Source: Psychrobacillus sp042885655
GTDB lineage: Bacteria > Bacillota > Bacilli > Bacillales_A > Planococcaceae
Direction of reading: 5' to 3'
DNA: 64,000 nt
Assembly (NCBI RefSeq): GCF_042885655.1
Contig: NZ_JBHVRO010000002.1
Location: 372,001-436,000 of the forward strand
Each line of letters opens with the position of its first letter. Position 1 is the stretch's first letter. Below are positions 27,179 through 37,048 of the stretch, piece by piece. Below the pieces are notes generated by a model. It was not told the origin of the DNA. It searched no databases and was given only the letters and a program-made list of their open reading frames with translations. A program made the position numbers and the translations under genes.

Positions 27179-28747
27179 TTAGCGGTAATCTTGAATTGCT
27201 ACCTTTGCCTTTATTTGTCTAAGTTGTCCCTTATCAATCTTTCCTACTGGTGTATACGGAATATGATCCACAAATACAATATCCTTAGGTAATTGAAACC
27301 GCGCTACCCTAGGGCGTAACCATTCAAAGAGCTCCTCTTTGGAGAGATGAACGTCTACTGGTTGTACAAATGCTTGTAATCTTTGCCCAAACGTTTCATC
27401 ACTAATTCCTATAACTGCTACATCTTCTACTAATGGATGATTTATTATTAACTGTTCAACTTCAATTGGGTATACATTAACACCAGCTGAAACGATCATA
27501 TCATCTGTTCTCCCTCGTAAAAAATAATACCCATTATTATCTCGGTAACCTAAATCACCGGTTTCAATCCACAATTTCCCCTTATTTGTCATCGACCATT
27601 TATTCTGAATGCAAAGTTGGCCTATTTCTCCATCTGTCACCTTTACCTTATTGTTATCCAATATTATTAATCGAGCACCTTCTATTTTTTTACCGATCGA
27701 ATAAACCGAATACTTCAAATCATTTGGTGTTGCAATTATATTCAAACCAGCTTCTGAAGTGCCGTATAGATTGTACAAAACATTCCCTAATTTACTGAAA
27801 ACCTCCTCTACAAGTTTAGGATTCAGCTCTGCTCCCCCAGAAGCGATACAAACAAGAGATTTCAAATCTGCCGGATTGGTTTTTAACATTTTATGTATCA
27901 TTAATGGTACGACTGTAACAATATCAACATTATTCTCACGTATAAGGCTACAAGCCTTTTCAGCATGAAATCCTTTATTTAAAATCACTGTTTTCCCTAA
28001 TGCAATAAAGGAAATTAAAATAGCAATCCCATAACCGTGATAAATGGGAGTAGCAATATAAGAAGTATGACAATTTAATAGATTTAATCGAGTAAGTAAT
28101 GCTAAGAATGGATTTAAAAAATTGAATAGTGATGGTGTATGTACGACTTCCTTTGATTTTCCTGTTGTTCCACCTGTAAGTAGCACAATTTTACTCTTTG
28201 AAGACTTTTGAAGTTTGTATTTTACATTAATTTTTGAATGAAGTAAGTTATTAATTGCCGGCAAGTTATCATGATAGCTCAAGATTTTCTCTCTAATATA
28301 TTGAGTTTCTTCCATGAAAGTACTCAATTCAAAATCATAGACAATTAATGAGAAATTATGTTGAATTACTAATTGATTAAACTGCATTTTGCTCATTTCT
28401 GCATTAAGCAAATATATATCGGATCCAAGACGTGAGATAGCAAAAATTGATTTCACTAGTGAGGAATGGTTTTTGCACAAAAAGCCAACTTTCTGTCCTG
28501 ATTTTAATTGGAATTTTTCTTTTAAAATAAAAGATAGTTTTTCGGATTGTAACAGTAATTGCTTATAGCTTACTGTTTCTTCTTCGTAAACAAGAGCGAT
28601 TTTATTGCCGTAGGTCCTTTCGGCAATATATAACAACAGCATTATATTTATTCCACATTTATAAATACCAACTATTAACCAGTATAATCCTAAAGGAGAA
28701 AATAATTTGATTTTATATAAAACTTTTATAAGCTTTACTAATCTCAC
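27179..28747 (-). CDS. AMP-forming acyl-CoA synthetase/ligase family protein
   Basis: 522 aa ANL enzyme that adenylates a carboxylic acid. P-loop LLTGGTTGKSKEV, YNLYGTSEAG, ETGDLGYRDNNGYYFLRGRT and the catalytic Lys in YTPVGKIDKGQL are intact. About 40 hydrophobic N-terminal residues precede the domain, possibly for membrane association. GTG start overlaps the stop of the SDR gene by four bases. Substrate unknown; the pairing with an SDR suggests fatty-acyl or secondary-lipid chemistry. Confidence 0.85.
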   Translation of the reverse strand: MRLVKLIKVLYKIKLFSPLGLYWLIVGIYKCGINIMLLLYIAERTYGNKIALVYEEETVSYKQLLLQSEKLSFILKEKFQLKSGQKVGFLCKNHSSLVKSIFAISRLGSDIYLLNAEMSKMQFNQLVIQHNFSLIVYDFELSTFMEETQYIREKILSYHDNLPAINNLLHSKINVKYKLQKSSKSKIVLLTGGTTGKSKEVVHTPSLFNFLNPFLALLTRLNLLNCHTSYIATPIYHGYGIAILISFIALGKTVILNKGFHAEKACSLIRENNVDIVTVVPLMIHKMLKTNPADLKSLVCIASGGAELNPKLVEEVFSKLGNVLYNLYGTSEAGLNIIATPNDLKYSVYSIGKKIEGARLIILDNNKVKVTDGEIGQLCIQNKWSMTNKGKLWIETGDLGYRDNNGYYFLRGRTDDMIVSAGVNVYPIEVEQLIINHPLVEDVAVIGISDETFGQRLQAFVQPVDVHLSKEELFEWLRPRVARFQLPKDIVFVDHIPYTPVGKIDKGQLRQIKAKVAIQDYR

Positions 28748-29595
28748 TTTCCTTCCCTCCTTTTTCTTAAAACATTAGGAATGTAAGTTTCCAAAATGCC
28801 CCTAAAAAATATGGAAGTCAACTGGCCAAAAATCAACCACCATGGCCTATATTTTTTTCTCTTCGTATACATGGATTTACATACAATCTGTGCAACATGA
28901 TTCGGGCACATGGCAGGCATTTTTAGATAAGCTGTTGTAGGAAGTATCATGGGGGTTCTAACTAATGGTAAGTAGATAGATGTTGTAGATATCCCCATCA
29001 TATTTAACTCTAGAGCAGCAGATCGAAACCAAGTATCAAAAGCTGACTTGGAAGCCTGATAAGCAGCCCAAAAAGGAATTGGTATTAACAGAGCGTTTAC
29101 TGTAGAAATGCTGATAATTTGTCCTTTATTTTTTTCTAACAAAGGAATGACTGACAATAGCAGTTGTACGGGAGCGAAATAATTGATAGCCATTGTTCGA
29201 GTAAAATCGTGATATCGATCTAATGAATTATTAATAGAGCGATTGATTGAAATCCCCGCATTACTAACTACAATATCCAACCCATCAGGAAGTCGATGAA
29301 TAAATGCAAGTAACTCTTCCATCTCTTCCTTATTTCTAAGATCTGCCCTGAAAATACTTACTTTTGCAACTTCTTTTTCTATTTCACTTTTCATTATTGA
29401 AAGCTTTTCTTCTCTTCTGGCAACTAAAATCAGATTAGTATGGATATCTGCTAGTAGATAAGCTACTTTCTCTCCTATCCCAGAACTCGCACCCGTTATG
29501 AGAATCGTCTTTCCTTTTAGTTTACTGCTTAACTTCTTTTTATTGAAATATGTAGGAGGAAATAATAATCTTTCTAAAAGGTTGTATTTTTGCAT
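28744..29595 (-). CDS. Short-chain dehydrogenase/reductase
   Basis: 283 aa classical SDR. Cofactor motif ITGASSGIGEKVAYLLA, NAGIS, catalytic Ser in SISTVNALL and YQASK give the Ser-Tyr-Lys set. Arg-rich region VARREEK after strand 2 suggests NADP(H). C-terminus hydrophobic, possibly membrane-associated. Upstream partner of the acyl-CoA synthetase; translationally coupled. Confidence 0.88.
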   Translation of the reverse strand: MQKYNLLERLLFPPTYFNKKKLSSKLKGKTILITGASSGIGEKVAYLLADIHTNLILVARREEKLSIMKSEIEKEVAKVSIFRADLRNKEEMEELLAFIHRLPDGLDIVVSNAGISINRSINNSLDRYHDFTRTMAINYFAPVQLLLSVIPLLEKNKGQIISISTVNALLIPIPFWAAYQASKSAFDTWFRSAALELNMMGISTTSIYLPLVRTPMILPTTAYLKMPAMCPNHVAQIVCKSMYTKRKKYRPWWLIFGQLTSIFFRGILETYIPNVLRKRREGK

Positions 29596-29676
29596 GATAG
29601 CATTTCCTTTTACTTGTTATAGATTTTAGATTTGCAACTTCTTAAGTAACAAACTTAACTTAGATTGAATCTTTTA

Positions 29677-29901
29677 TTATTTCATCATCTGATTATAGAT
29701 AAAAAGACTGTATAATGCTGGAATTAATAAACTCATAGCAAGACAAAAGACTGCTGCAAATTTTGACTGTTTTATTAGACGTTCTTCACCTGTTTTTAAG
29801 TGTTGAAAGAAACTAAGACTGAAATAAAAGCATAATACAATCAGTATTGTAGAAAGTATACCAAGCCAATTTCCTGCTCCCAATAAATTCATATTAGCCA
29901 T
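29677..29901 (-). CDS. Small membrane protein (74 aa)
   Basis: Two hydrophobic helices (about 12-32 and 47-68) joined by a basic polar loop HLKTGEERLIKQSK. GGGGAGTTAGA precedes the ATG. It lies 80 bp upstream of the SDR gene in the same direction and may belong to that transcript. No family recognised. Confidence 0.6.
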   Translation of the reverse strand: MANMNLLGAGNWLGILSTILIVLCFYFSLSFFQHLKTGEERLIKQSKFAAVFCLAMSLLIPALYSLFIYNQMMK

Positions 29902-30000
29902 TCTAACTCCCCTTTTTTATAATAATATCTATAGTCTACCACTATATACTTTTAATTTGAAAAACTATTCAATTTATTAACTTAATCCGAAATAGGTTGC

Positions 30001-30522
30001 CTACTTAATAAATATAGGCGCTTCCCAATCCTCTAAAACTCCCCAATTTATTTGAGGGTTTCCATTTAAAGAATTCATCGAGCCTACATATACTTTTTCA
30101 GTAGATTTACCTAAATCATAGAAATGCTTAACTATTTCATTGGTAGTGGCTGATACATGCTGATTAACAATTTCTTTATATTTTATCCATGTTAAGGAAC
30201 CTTCTTCACTTTCAATTAACTTAGAACTTTTTGAGATTGTTCCAAAGTACACATATTGTATTCTGATTTCTTGATTATTTTTTACTCTATGTACAATGTA
30301 TCGGAGCTCAAGATTATTTATACACTCTCTCTTTAAGCCAGTCTCTTCTTCAATCTCTCTTATACATGCCTTTTGAGGATCGTTGATTTCATTGGCTTCC
30401 ATATGTCCACCTATTGGAACTAAAAATCCTGCAAAGAATGTATCTTGTATTTTTTTTTGAAGAAATAAAACTTCTTGTTCCTCATTTACAAGGAAAGCAA
30501 CTGTCATTTGTCTAAGTTTCAA
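30001..30522 (-). CDS. Nudix hydrolase
   Basis: About 173 aa, MutT-like fold. The Nudix box GGHMEANE...REIEEETGL is present, but nine residues rather than the canonical seven separate the Glu and the REIEEETGL part, which places a two-residue insertion before the helix. TTG at 30522 follows GAGAGGA; the frame opens seven codons earlier without a ribosome site. Substrate unknown. Confidence 0.82.
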   Translation of the reverse strand: MKLRQMTVAFLVNEEQEVLFLQKKIQDTFFAGFLVPIGGHMEANEINDPQKACIREIEEETGLKRECINNLELRYIVHRVKNNQEIRIQYVYFGTISKSSKLIESEEGSLTWIKYKEIVNQHVSATTNEIVKHFYDLGKSTEKVYVGSMNSLNGNPQINWGVLEDWEAPIFIK

Positions 30523-30593
30523 TATTCTCGTCCTCTCTAACAAAATATAACATTTTCTTCTAATGTAATTATTTCTAGCACTTTTACTGTTTA

Positions 30594-30718
30594 ATGTGGT
30601 GCTCAGTTCAGGATATGTGGTACCCGGAGTAATTTAAGTGTTACTCAATTCGGGTTATGTGGTACCCAATTGGCTTTATGTGGTATTCAGAAGTTTTATG
30701 TGTTATTAGAGTAGATAG
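30594..30718. repeat. Degenerate 21-nt tandem repeat, locus 3
   Basis: ATGTGGTACCCA-type units start at 30594, 30615, 30636, 30657 and 30678, exactly 21 nt apart, then one 20-nt unit and a last start at 30698. Stops occur in frame, so it is not coding. It separates Nudix and VanW genes, both on the minus strand. Confidence 0.85.
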
Positions 30719-30816
30719 ATCAAAAAAAGACAAATTAAAGAGAGAAAAACCATGTAATTTATGATTTTCTCTCGCTTATCTATTTTTTCTGAGCTAGAAT
30801 TCAGAATAGCGTACGA

Positions 30817-31617
30817 TTAGTTTCTAACAGGGCTGATTTCGTATTTTACCTCTGCATAGTTTTTAATAAGTAGTGCTTCGTTTATACAGTTACCTGTTTT
30901 TTTATCAATCGTTTTTCTCCAAATTTCATTTTGTCTATAATTCTTTTCATACTTCTTAGAAAACATATGATTCCTTTCTTCTATATGATAAGTATAATGC
31001 ACTTGCTCATTCGAATATATTGCTCCTTTTAAATGTTGGTCAGTCAACCAAACTCGAATCTGATAGGATTGCTTCGTATTATTCAAAAATCGTAAATCAA
31101 CAAAGTTAAAAAAAACACTTGCTCCGCTTCCAAAGGGAAGGACTCTTCCTTCATCAGGGAATGGGTCAAAGCTGTGATGATGTCTTTCTAAAATAGTTAA
31201 TGGAGTATGTAAAACCATCCAATAAAGTAGGTTTGCAAGTTGACAGATTCCTCCACCGACTCCAGTTTTCACTTCTCCCCGAGAGAGTTGCATACCTTCA
31301 ATATATCCTTTTGCTTTTGTTGTTCTTCCTACTAATTCCCAAAACGAAAAAATCTCACCAGGATGGATGATAATTCCATCTATTGTAGTCGTTGCAATGG
31401 ATAGATTCACTATTTTATTTTCTTGTAGTTGTGGATCGCTATCACCTAACCGCCTCCTTAAGAGTGATTGGTGTTTTTTACATGTAAAAGGATAAGAATC
31501 CTTTCTGCGGTTCTTTGCAAATTTTCTTCTATCTCTCATGTTTTGTAGATAACGAAATAAGGTCTTTTGCTTAATCCGAATATGGTATAGAAATGGATGA
31601 ATCTCTGAAAATCTCAA
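30817..31617 (-). CDS. VanW family protein
   Basis: 266 aa, TTG start after GGAAGGGGGAATAAT. The VanW domain is clear: IHPGEIFSFWELVGRTT, GVGGGICQLANLLYWMVLHT and ERHHHSFDPFPDEGRVLPFG. VanW accompanies vanB-type glycopeptide resistance but many Bacillales carry lone homologues; biochemical role unknown. No vanHAX-like genes nearby, so resistance is not implied. Confidence 0.88.
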   Translation of the reverse strand: MRFSEIHPFLYHIRIKQKTLFRYLQNMRDRRKFAKNRRKDSYPFTCKKHQSLLRRRLGDSDPQLQENKIVNLSIATTTIDGIIIHPGEIFSFWELVGRTTKAKGYIEGMQLSRGEVKTGVGGGICQLANLLYWMVLHTPLTILERHHHSFDPFPDEGRVLPFGSGASVFFNFVDLRFLNNTKQSYQIRVWLTDQHLKGAIYSNEQVHYTYHIEERNHMFSKKYEKNYRQNEIWRKTIDKKTGNCINEALLIKNYAEVKYEISPVRN

Positions 31618-31678
31618 ATTATTCCCCCTTCCTTATTATTCAGTAATCCCATGGATCTTTCAAAACACTTTCTTCATG

Positions 31679-32770
31679 TCAAACATTCAAACAGTTTTTT
31701 GGTATCCATCCTACTTCTCCATTTGCCCGCTTAATAAGAATATACCCTTCACAATCCTTATCAACGATCCAAACTTTTTCGTCTCGATTTACAGACAAAA
31801 AAGTTGTACTGAGATCAGTTCTGCAATTTGTTAAATCATCATTATCTACTAGATATTCATTTTTTATCCATTGATCTATTCCTAGTTTCATATTTTCACA
31901 AAGGGTAAAGTATTCCTCTCGCTTTAATATCCGCAATTCATAGTTTGGATAAGTAACGGTTCCCATTCTGTTCGCTAAATCGGAGTAATCTATTTGTACA
32001 ATCATTTCTTCTGTTAACTCATCTACATATGTATATGAAAACGTATCGTTAATAATAATTAGAGCATTTAACTGTCCGTCCTTTTTAATTTGATTACCAC
32101 CATCTAATGCAATAATCTTTTTATCTAAGTCTATTAACGGGTTATGTGAACTTATCTGTTTTGCTCGATAGTTAACTACTGGCCAGTGCCCTACTATGAC
32201 TGTTTTATCAGCTTGGTGTTCTTTTTCGTAAAAGGAGTCTGTATATAAAGCAAACCTTTCTTCTGTTTGATACCAATCTTCTATATTTTCAATACCTGCG
32301 TGGATGACAATAAAATCATCTGTTTCATAAGCAGTTGGCAATGATTCAATCCATTCTATTTCATCATGAAAATGCTCACGATAAAAATGAGTTAATTCAG
32401 TTAAATTACTGAAATCATCAAGTGTTTTACTATGTATTGTTAGCATTTCATTTAAAACCGAATTAGGTTGTTTGTTCATGTATGGAATGATTCCCTCACT
32501 CCCATTAAACACATAACGGTATAATAGATCACAATTTCCTTTTGTTACATACACATTTTGAAATCGTTCGGATAAATCCCTAACATATTTGACAACCTCT
32601 AAGCTGTTCGGTCCTTTCTCGCAAAGATCACCGTTAATAAATAAATAATCCTCTTTCGTGTAATTCAACTTTCCTAAAAGTTCTTTAAATAGCTTTAAGT
32701 TTGCATGTATATCGGAAATAACTATTGTACGTTTTGTTTTATCTAAATGCATTCGTCCTACGTCAATCAT
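31679..32770 (-). CDS. Metallophosphoesterase with C-terminal SH3-like domain
   Basis: 363 aa. PPP-type phosphatase motifs ISDIHANLKLFKELL, INGDLCEKGPNS, TKGNCD, IHAGIENIEDW and VGHWPV cover residues about 15-210 and supply the binuclear metal site. The last 40 residues (DEKVWIVDKDCEGYILIKR, then GEVGWIPKNCLNV) look like an SH3-type barrel, an uncommon addition. Substrate could be phosphoprotein or Ap4A-like; unknown. CAGGAGTTGATATT precedes the ATG. Confidence 0.84.
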   Translation of the reverse strand: MIDVGRMHLDKTKRTIVISDIHANLKLFKELLGKLNYTKEDYLFINGDLCEKGPNSLEVVKYVRDLSERFQNVYVTKGNCDLLYRYVFNGSEGIIPYMNKQPNSVLNEMLTIHSKTLDDFSNLTELTHFYREHFHDEIEWIESLPTAYETDDFIVIHAGIENIEDWYQTEERFALYTDSFYEKEHQADKTVIVGHWPVVNYRAKQISSHNPLIDLDKKIIALDGGNQIKKDGQLNALIIINDTFSYTYVDELTEEMIVQIDYSDLANRMGTVTYPNYELRILKREEYFTLCENMKLGIDQWIKNEYLVDNDDLTNCRTDLSTTFLSVNRDEKVWIVDKDCEGYILIKRANGEVGWIPKNCLNV

Positions 32771-32845
32771 AATATCAACTCCTGAACTTTCGTTATTGTA
32801 AGAATATTATATCAAAACAATCTTGAAGTTAATAAATAGAAAAAA

Positions 32846-32883
32846 ACTTTAGACGCAATCGTAATGATACGTGTGTCTAAAGT
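32846..32883 (-). terminator. Intrinsic terminator ending the sugar operon
   Basis: Minus strand ACTTTAGAC and GTCTAAAGT around a 20-nt loop, then TTTTTTC, 28 bp after the msmX stop. Confidence 0.82.
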
Positions 32884-32910
32884 CTTTAAATTACTTAACA
32901 GTAAATATTC

Positions 32911-34008
32911 TTATTGAATACGTAATTCAGATTCACAATCGAAAAAGTGTGCATTATTAAGATTAAATGCTAAGTCGACTGTTTCACCAGCTATAACGTT
33001 GAAACGCGAATCCACTCGTGCAACAAAGTCTTGGTCATTTACTTTCGAATATAGAATAGTTTCTGCTCCCATTAGTTCAGCAACTTCTATCGACACATTG
33101 ATTTTTGTTTTAGGAGAAGAATCAATGAATAATGGCTCATCATGAATATCTTCTGGACGTATTCCAAGAATGAGATCTTTCCCCATATATCCTTGAGCAC
33201 GAAGCGATTGTAGCTTTCCTCCTGGAACGAGTACTTTTACATCTCCCATAACAAAATAATTCTCTACTAATTTGCCTTTTAGAAAATTCATGGAAGGTGA
33301 TCCAATAAATCCACCAACAAAAACATTATTAGGTTTGTCGTAAACCTCCTTAGGAGCTCCTACTTGCTGGATAATACCATCTTTCATGACAACGAGACGA
33401 GTTGCCATTGTCATCGCTTCCGTTTGATCATGTGTAACATAAATAGTTGTCGTTTGTAGTCGTCTGTGTAGTTTTTGAATCTCCGCACGCATTTGAACAC
33501 GTAACTTTGCATCTAAATTTGATAGTGGTTCATCCATTAAGAATACTTCTGCATCACGAACTATAGCACGGCCTAAAGCCACACGCTGACGTTGACCACC
33601 AGAAAGAGCTTTTGGTTTACGATTTAAGAGATCTTCCAAACCTAAAATTTTTGCTGCATTATGCACACGTTTTTTTATTTCATCTTTTTTCAATTTGCGA
33701 AGTTTTAAACCAAAAGCCATATTATCAAACACATTCATATGAGGATATAGTGCATAGTTTTGGAAGACCATTGCAATATCTCGATCTTTTGGAGCGATAT
33801 CGTTTACTCTTTTGCCACCTATAAAAAGGTCTCCGTCTGTTATTTCTTCTAAACCGGCAATCATTCTAAGCGTAGTAGATTTCCCACAACCAGATGGGCC
33901 GACCAATACTAAAAACTCTTTGTCTCTAATTTCTAAGTTAAAATCTTGTACTGTAACAATGTCTTTATCGTATACCTTTTTGATATTCACTAATTGTAAA
34001 TCTGCCAT
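32911..34008 (-). CDS. msmX: Multi-sugar ABC transporter ATP-binding protein, MsmX/UgpC type
   Basis: 365 aa: Walker A VGPSGCGKSTTLRM, signature LSGGQRQRVALGRAIVR, Walker B LMDEPLSNLDAKL, and the C-terminal regulatory barrel with GIRPEDIHDEP. It powers the MalF/MalG-like permeases encoded upstream in the same operon. In B. subtilis MsmX is shared among several sugar importers, so it may serve others too. Confidence 0.92.
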   Translation of the reverse strand: MADLQLVNIKKVYDKDIVTVQDFNLEIRDKEFLVLVGPSGCGKSTTLRMIAGLEEITDGDLFIGGKRVNDIAPKDRDIAMVFQNYALYPHMNVFDNMAFGLKLRKLKKDEIKKRVHNAAKILGLEDLLNRKPKALSGGQRQRVALGRAIVRDAEVFLMDEPLSNLDAKLRVQMRAEIQKLHRRLQTTTIYVTHDQTEAMTMATRLVVMKDGIIQQVGAPKEVYDKPNNVFVGGFIGSPSMNFLKGKLVENYFVMGDVKVLVPGGKLQSLRAQGYMGKDLILGIRPEDIHDEPLFIDSSPKTKINVSIEVAELMGAETILYSKVNDQDFVARVDSRFNVIAGETVDLAFNLNNAHFFDCESELRIQ

Positions 34009-34044
34009 TATATTTCCTCCAATGTTTTGGCTTTATATATTACA

Positions 34045-36318
34045 TTATGAAACCTTCACTTCTTTTCCAGGTTCTAGATAAATAAAATTTCCTTTGTGAG
34101 AAAGGGTCAATCCTTCTCCTTCCATTAGCAAATAGGTTACAGAATTTCTTTCAATAATTACCTTTATTAATCTATCTTGATATTGCAAATGAAACTCAAG
34201 TGACTCCCAATCATCTGGAAGAAAAGGTGCTAAAGAAAGACCAATTTCCTTTACACGTAAACCAGCAAATCCAAAAACAATAGCTAGCCATGTACCACCC
34301 ATATTTGCCATATGAAGACCATCTTTTGTATTACCATGTGTATTTTCCAAATCGAGACGGGCAGTTTCTCTAAAATACTCATATGCCTTTTCTTTGTATC
34401 CTAATTTGGAAGCCATCACACTAAATACACAGGAAGATAACGAAGAATCATGTGTTGTAATTTTTTCATAGTAGTTAAAGGAATTTTCTATCGTGTCAAG
34501 ATCTTGTTCATCTTCCAATAGGAAGTGTGCCAGGACAGTATCAGCTTGTTTGCAAACTTGGTATCTATAAAGTGTTAATGGATGATAATTTAGCAAAAGT
34601 GGAAATTTTTCTTTTGGCGTATTTTCTAAATCCCAGCGATCCTTTTGTAAAAAACTATCGTCTTGTGCATTGATTTTGTATTTCTCATCATATGGAAGAT
34701 ACATCTTTTCTCCCGCATTGCTCCATTCGTCCACTTCTAATTGTGATAGTTTTAACCTTTCCGATAATTGCTCTAAATAATTTTTATCTTTTTCTTTTAA
34801 AAGATTATACACTCTAGCAGCCCAAAGTAAATTATGTTTTGCCATGACATTTGTATAATAATTATTATTTACAATACAAGAGTATTCATCTGGACCAGTT
34901 ACACTATCGATTCTAAAAAGGTCATTTTTCATATGACCTGTATCCATCCATAAACGAGCGGTTTCGAAAAGGACCTCTGCCATATAATCTCTTAAAAATG
35001 CTTCATCTTTTGTTACTAAATAATATTGGATATAACTATACGCAATATCTGCACTTATATGATATTGTGCAGTTCCTGCTGGAAAAAATGCCGAACTTTC
35101 CGGACCAGTAATCGTTCTCCAAGGGAATAATGCTCCCTTTCTATGTCCCATCTCTTTTGCTCTTTTTCTAGCACTATCTAAAATAGAGTATCGGTGTACT
35201 AATAAATTTTTTGCGATGCTCGGATTGGTCATTAAAAAAACAGGGAACATATAGATTTCTGTGTCCCAAAAATAATGTCCTTCATACCCTTCACCAGATA
35301 ATCCTTTTGCAGCTATATTACTTACTGGATCTTTACCGACGGATTGTAAGAGTTGGTAAAGATTAAATCGAATTCCTTCTTGAAGTTTTGAATCTCCATT
35401 AATAATCACATCAGATTTACTCCAAAATTTATTTAGATATTTTTTTTGTTCTTTTAACAATTCTTCAAAGGTAGCAACTTTTAACTTTTGCTGAATAGCA
35501 ATTGCTTTTTCAATTACTTCTTTCCCGTGTCTTAATGTATCTGAGTAAACATTGTACTTTGTAAAGTGAATTGCTTTATTACCCTCACATATATAAGTCT
35601 CTACTACACTAGTATCATACGTATTACTCCTATATTCATAATCTTCTAATCCAATACTGGAAGTGGTTACACATGCCACTTCTAGTTTTGTTGCATACGT
35701 TCTATTTTTAATTATACTATAATTGTCATCCTTGCGAATTTCTTCCACAGATTGACGTTTTGCATGACCAGAAGCAACTCGAGGATCATTTTTATCCACA
35801 AAGTTTGAGACATCTCCATTTACCGACGAAACAATCTTTACCTGCTCCACATTACTTAAAAGCTCTATTTTTACTTCTAAAGCAAATAGTTCTCTTGTAA
35901 CAAAAGAAATGAGCCTTCTGAAGGAAATATGAACTTCTTTCCCTTTTGGAGATTTCCAGTGTACAATTCGTTCAGCATAACCTGCATCCATATGCAAGTT
36001 TCTTTCGAAGTTAAGTACTTCCCCTTCATATAAAGAAAAAAGTTCCTCATCAAAATAGATTTGTACGGTTTGTGCATCAATGACATTCAAGATTTTTTGC
36101 TGAGTCTCTGGAAATCCATACAATTTCTCTCCATAACTAATTTCTATTTCATCATGAAAAGCATTAATATATGTACCGCGAATCGTATTGTATGTATCTT
36201 CATAGCCCTCCTCAAAGTTACCTCTTACACCTAAGTAACCATTACCCAAAGACAAAAGGCTTTCATTTAGCAAAAGGTTTTGATTATCAAGCTCTGATTT
36301 AGTCAATTTCCAGGTCAT
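34045..36318 (-). CDS. GH65 alpha-glucoside phosphorylase (copy 1)
   Basis: 757 aa, glycoside hydrolase family 65. Motifs: N-terminal LSLGNGYLGVRGNFEEGYED, catalytic acid in VTGPDEYSCIVNN, phosphate-site THDSSLSS and NTKDGLHMANMGGTWLAIV. Such enzymes split an alpha-linked disaccharide with phosphate to beta-glucose-1-phosphate plus glucose. Specificity (maltose, trehalose, kojibiose, nigerose) cannot be read from sequence alone. GGAGGAGTGAAGG precedes the ATG. Lies between pgmB and msmX. Confidence 0.88.
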   Translation of the reverse strand: MTWKLTKSELDNQNLLLNESLLSLGNGYLGVRGNFEEGYEDTYNTIRGTYINAFHDEIEISYGEKLYGFPETQQKILNVIDAQTVQIYFDEELFSLYEGEVLNFERNLHMDAGYAERIVHWKSPKGKEVHISFRRLISFVTRELFALEVKIELLSNVEQVKIVSSVNGDVSNFVDKNDPRVASGHAKRQSVEEIRKDDNYSIIKNRTYATKLEVACVTTSSIGLEDYEYRSNTYDTSVVETYICEGNKAIHFTKYNVYSDTLRHGKEVIEKAIAIQQKLKVATFEELLKEQKKYLNKFWSKSDVIINGDSKLQEGIRFNLYQLLQSVGKDPVSNIAAKGLSGEGYEGHYFWDTEIYMFPVFLMTNPSIAKNLLVHRYSILDSARKRAKEMGHRKGALFPWRTITGPESSAFFPAGTAQYHISADIAYSYIQYYLVTKDEAFLRDYMAEVLFETARLWMDTGHMKNDLFRIDSVTGPDEYSCIVNNNYYTNVMAKHNLLWAARVYNLLKEKDKNYLEQLSERLKLSQLEVDEWSNAGEKMYLPYDEKYKINAQDDSFLQKDRWDLENTPKEKFPLLLNYHPLTLYRYQVCKQADTVLAHFLLEDEQDLDTIENSFNYYEKITTHDSSLSSCVFSVMASKLGYKEKAYEYFRETARLDLENTHGNTKDGLHMANMGGTWLAIVFGFAGLRVKEIGLSLAPFLPDDWESLEFHLQYQDRLIKVIIERNSVTYLLMEGEGLTLSHKGNFIYLEPGKEVKVS

Positions 36319-36344
36319 GAAGCCTTCACTCCTCCATATGTATC

Positions 36345-37028
36345 TTATAGAAATACACTTTTCTCTATATATTGCTTTACGATTTCCTCAAAAATCAATT
36401 CTGAAGTATCTCCCACTAAATAATCAGCATGAGATAAATGTTCTACAGCCCCAACTCCTACGGAAAACATATCAGCTTTATTGATAGCCTCAATACCTGC
36501 AGCAGCATCTTCAATACCAATACATTTGGTATAAGGAATACCGAGGTAATCTGCAGCAGTCGTGAAAGTCTCTGGATCCGGTTTTCCTTTTTCAACCTTC
36601 GAAGCATCTACGACATAGTCGAAGTATTTAGTAAGTCCTAGCTTATCTAATACTTGAGGGGCATTTTTACTTGCTGAGCCAAGCGCAATTTTAATATTTT
36701 GTTCTTTATTTTTACTCAATAGAGTTTCAATTCCCGGTAAAATATTCGATGAATTAATAGATTCCACTAACTCTAAATAGTATTCATTTTTTTGGTTTGC
36801 TAGTCTTACCTTTTCTTCACTAGTCAATTTTAATAAGGAAGAATTTAGTTTTAGAATATGCTCTAAAGATTCCATACGACTTATTCCTTTGAGTTGCTCA
36901 TTAAACTGTTTATCAATCGATATGCCTAGTTCATCTGCAAGCTTCTTCCACGCTAAAAAATGAAATTCTGCTGTATCGGTAATAACACCATCAAGATCGT
37001 AAATAAATGCCTGTGGGTATAGGATCAT
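36345..37028 (-). CDS. pgmB: Beta-phosphoglucomutase
   Basis: 227 aa HAD enzyme. Nucleophile/acid Asp pair in IYDLDGVITDTAE, substrate-binding KGISRMESLEHIL, LGSASKNAP, and GIEDAAAGIEAI match PgmB. It converts beta-glucose-1-phosphate, the product of inverting GH65 phosphorylases, to glucose-6-phosphate. Located directly before GH65 copy 1, which fixes the pathway logic. Confidence 0.93.
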   Translation of the reverse strand: MILYPQAFIYDLDGVITDTAEFHFLAWKKLADELGISIDKQFNEQLKGISRMESLEHILKLNSSLLKLTSEEKVRLANQKNEYYLELVESINSSNILPGIETLLSKNKEQNIKIALGSASKNAPQVLDKLGLTKYFDYVVDASKVEKGKPDPETFTTAADYLGIPYTKCIGIEDAAAGIEAINKADMFSVGVGAVEHLSHADYLVGDTSELIFEEIVKQYIEKSVFL

Positions 37029-37048
37029 TTGTTTCTTTCCTTTCTATA

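Noticed and set aside
27104..27292. Plus-strand 62-aa frame
   Set aside because: No ribosome site; largely antisense to the acyl-CoA synthetase C-terminus.
30817..31617. Vancomycin-resistance locus
   Set aside because: VanW alone, without vanHAX or a VanRS pair, is common in Bacillales and does not imply resistance.
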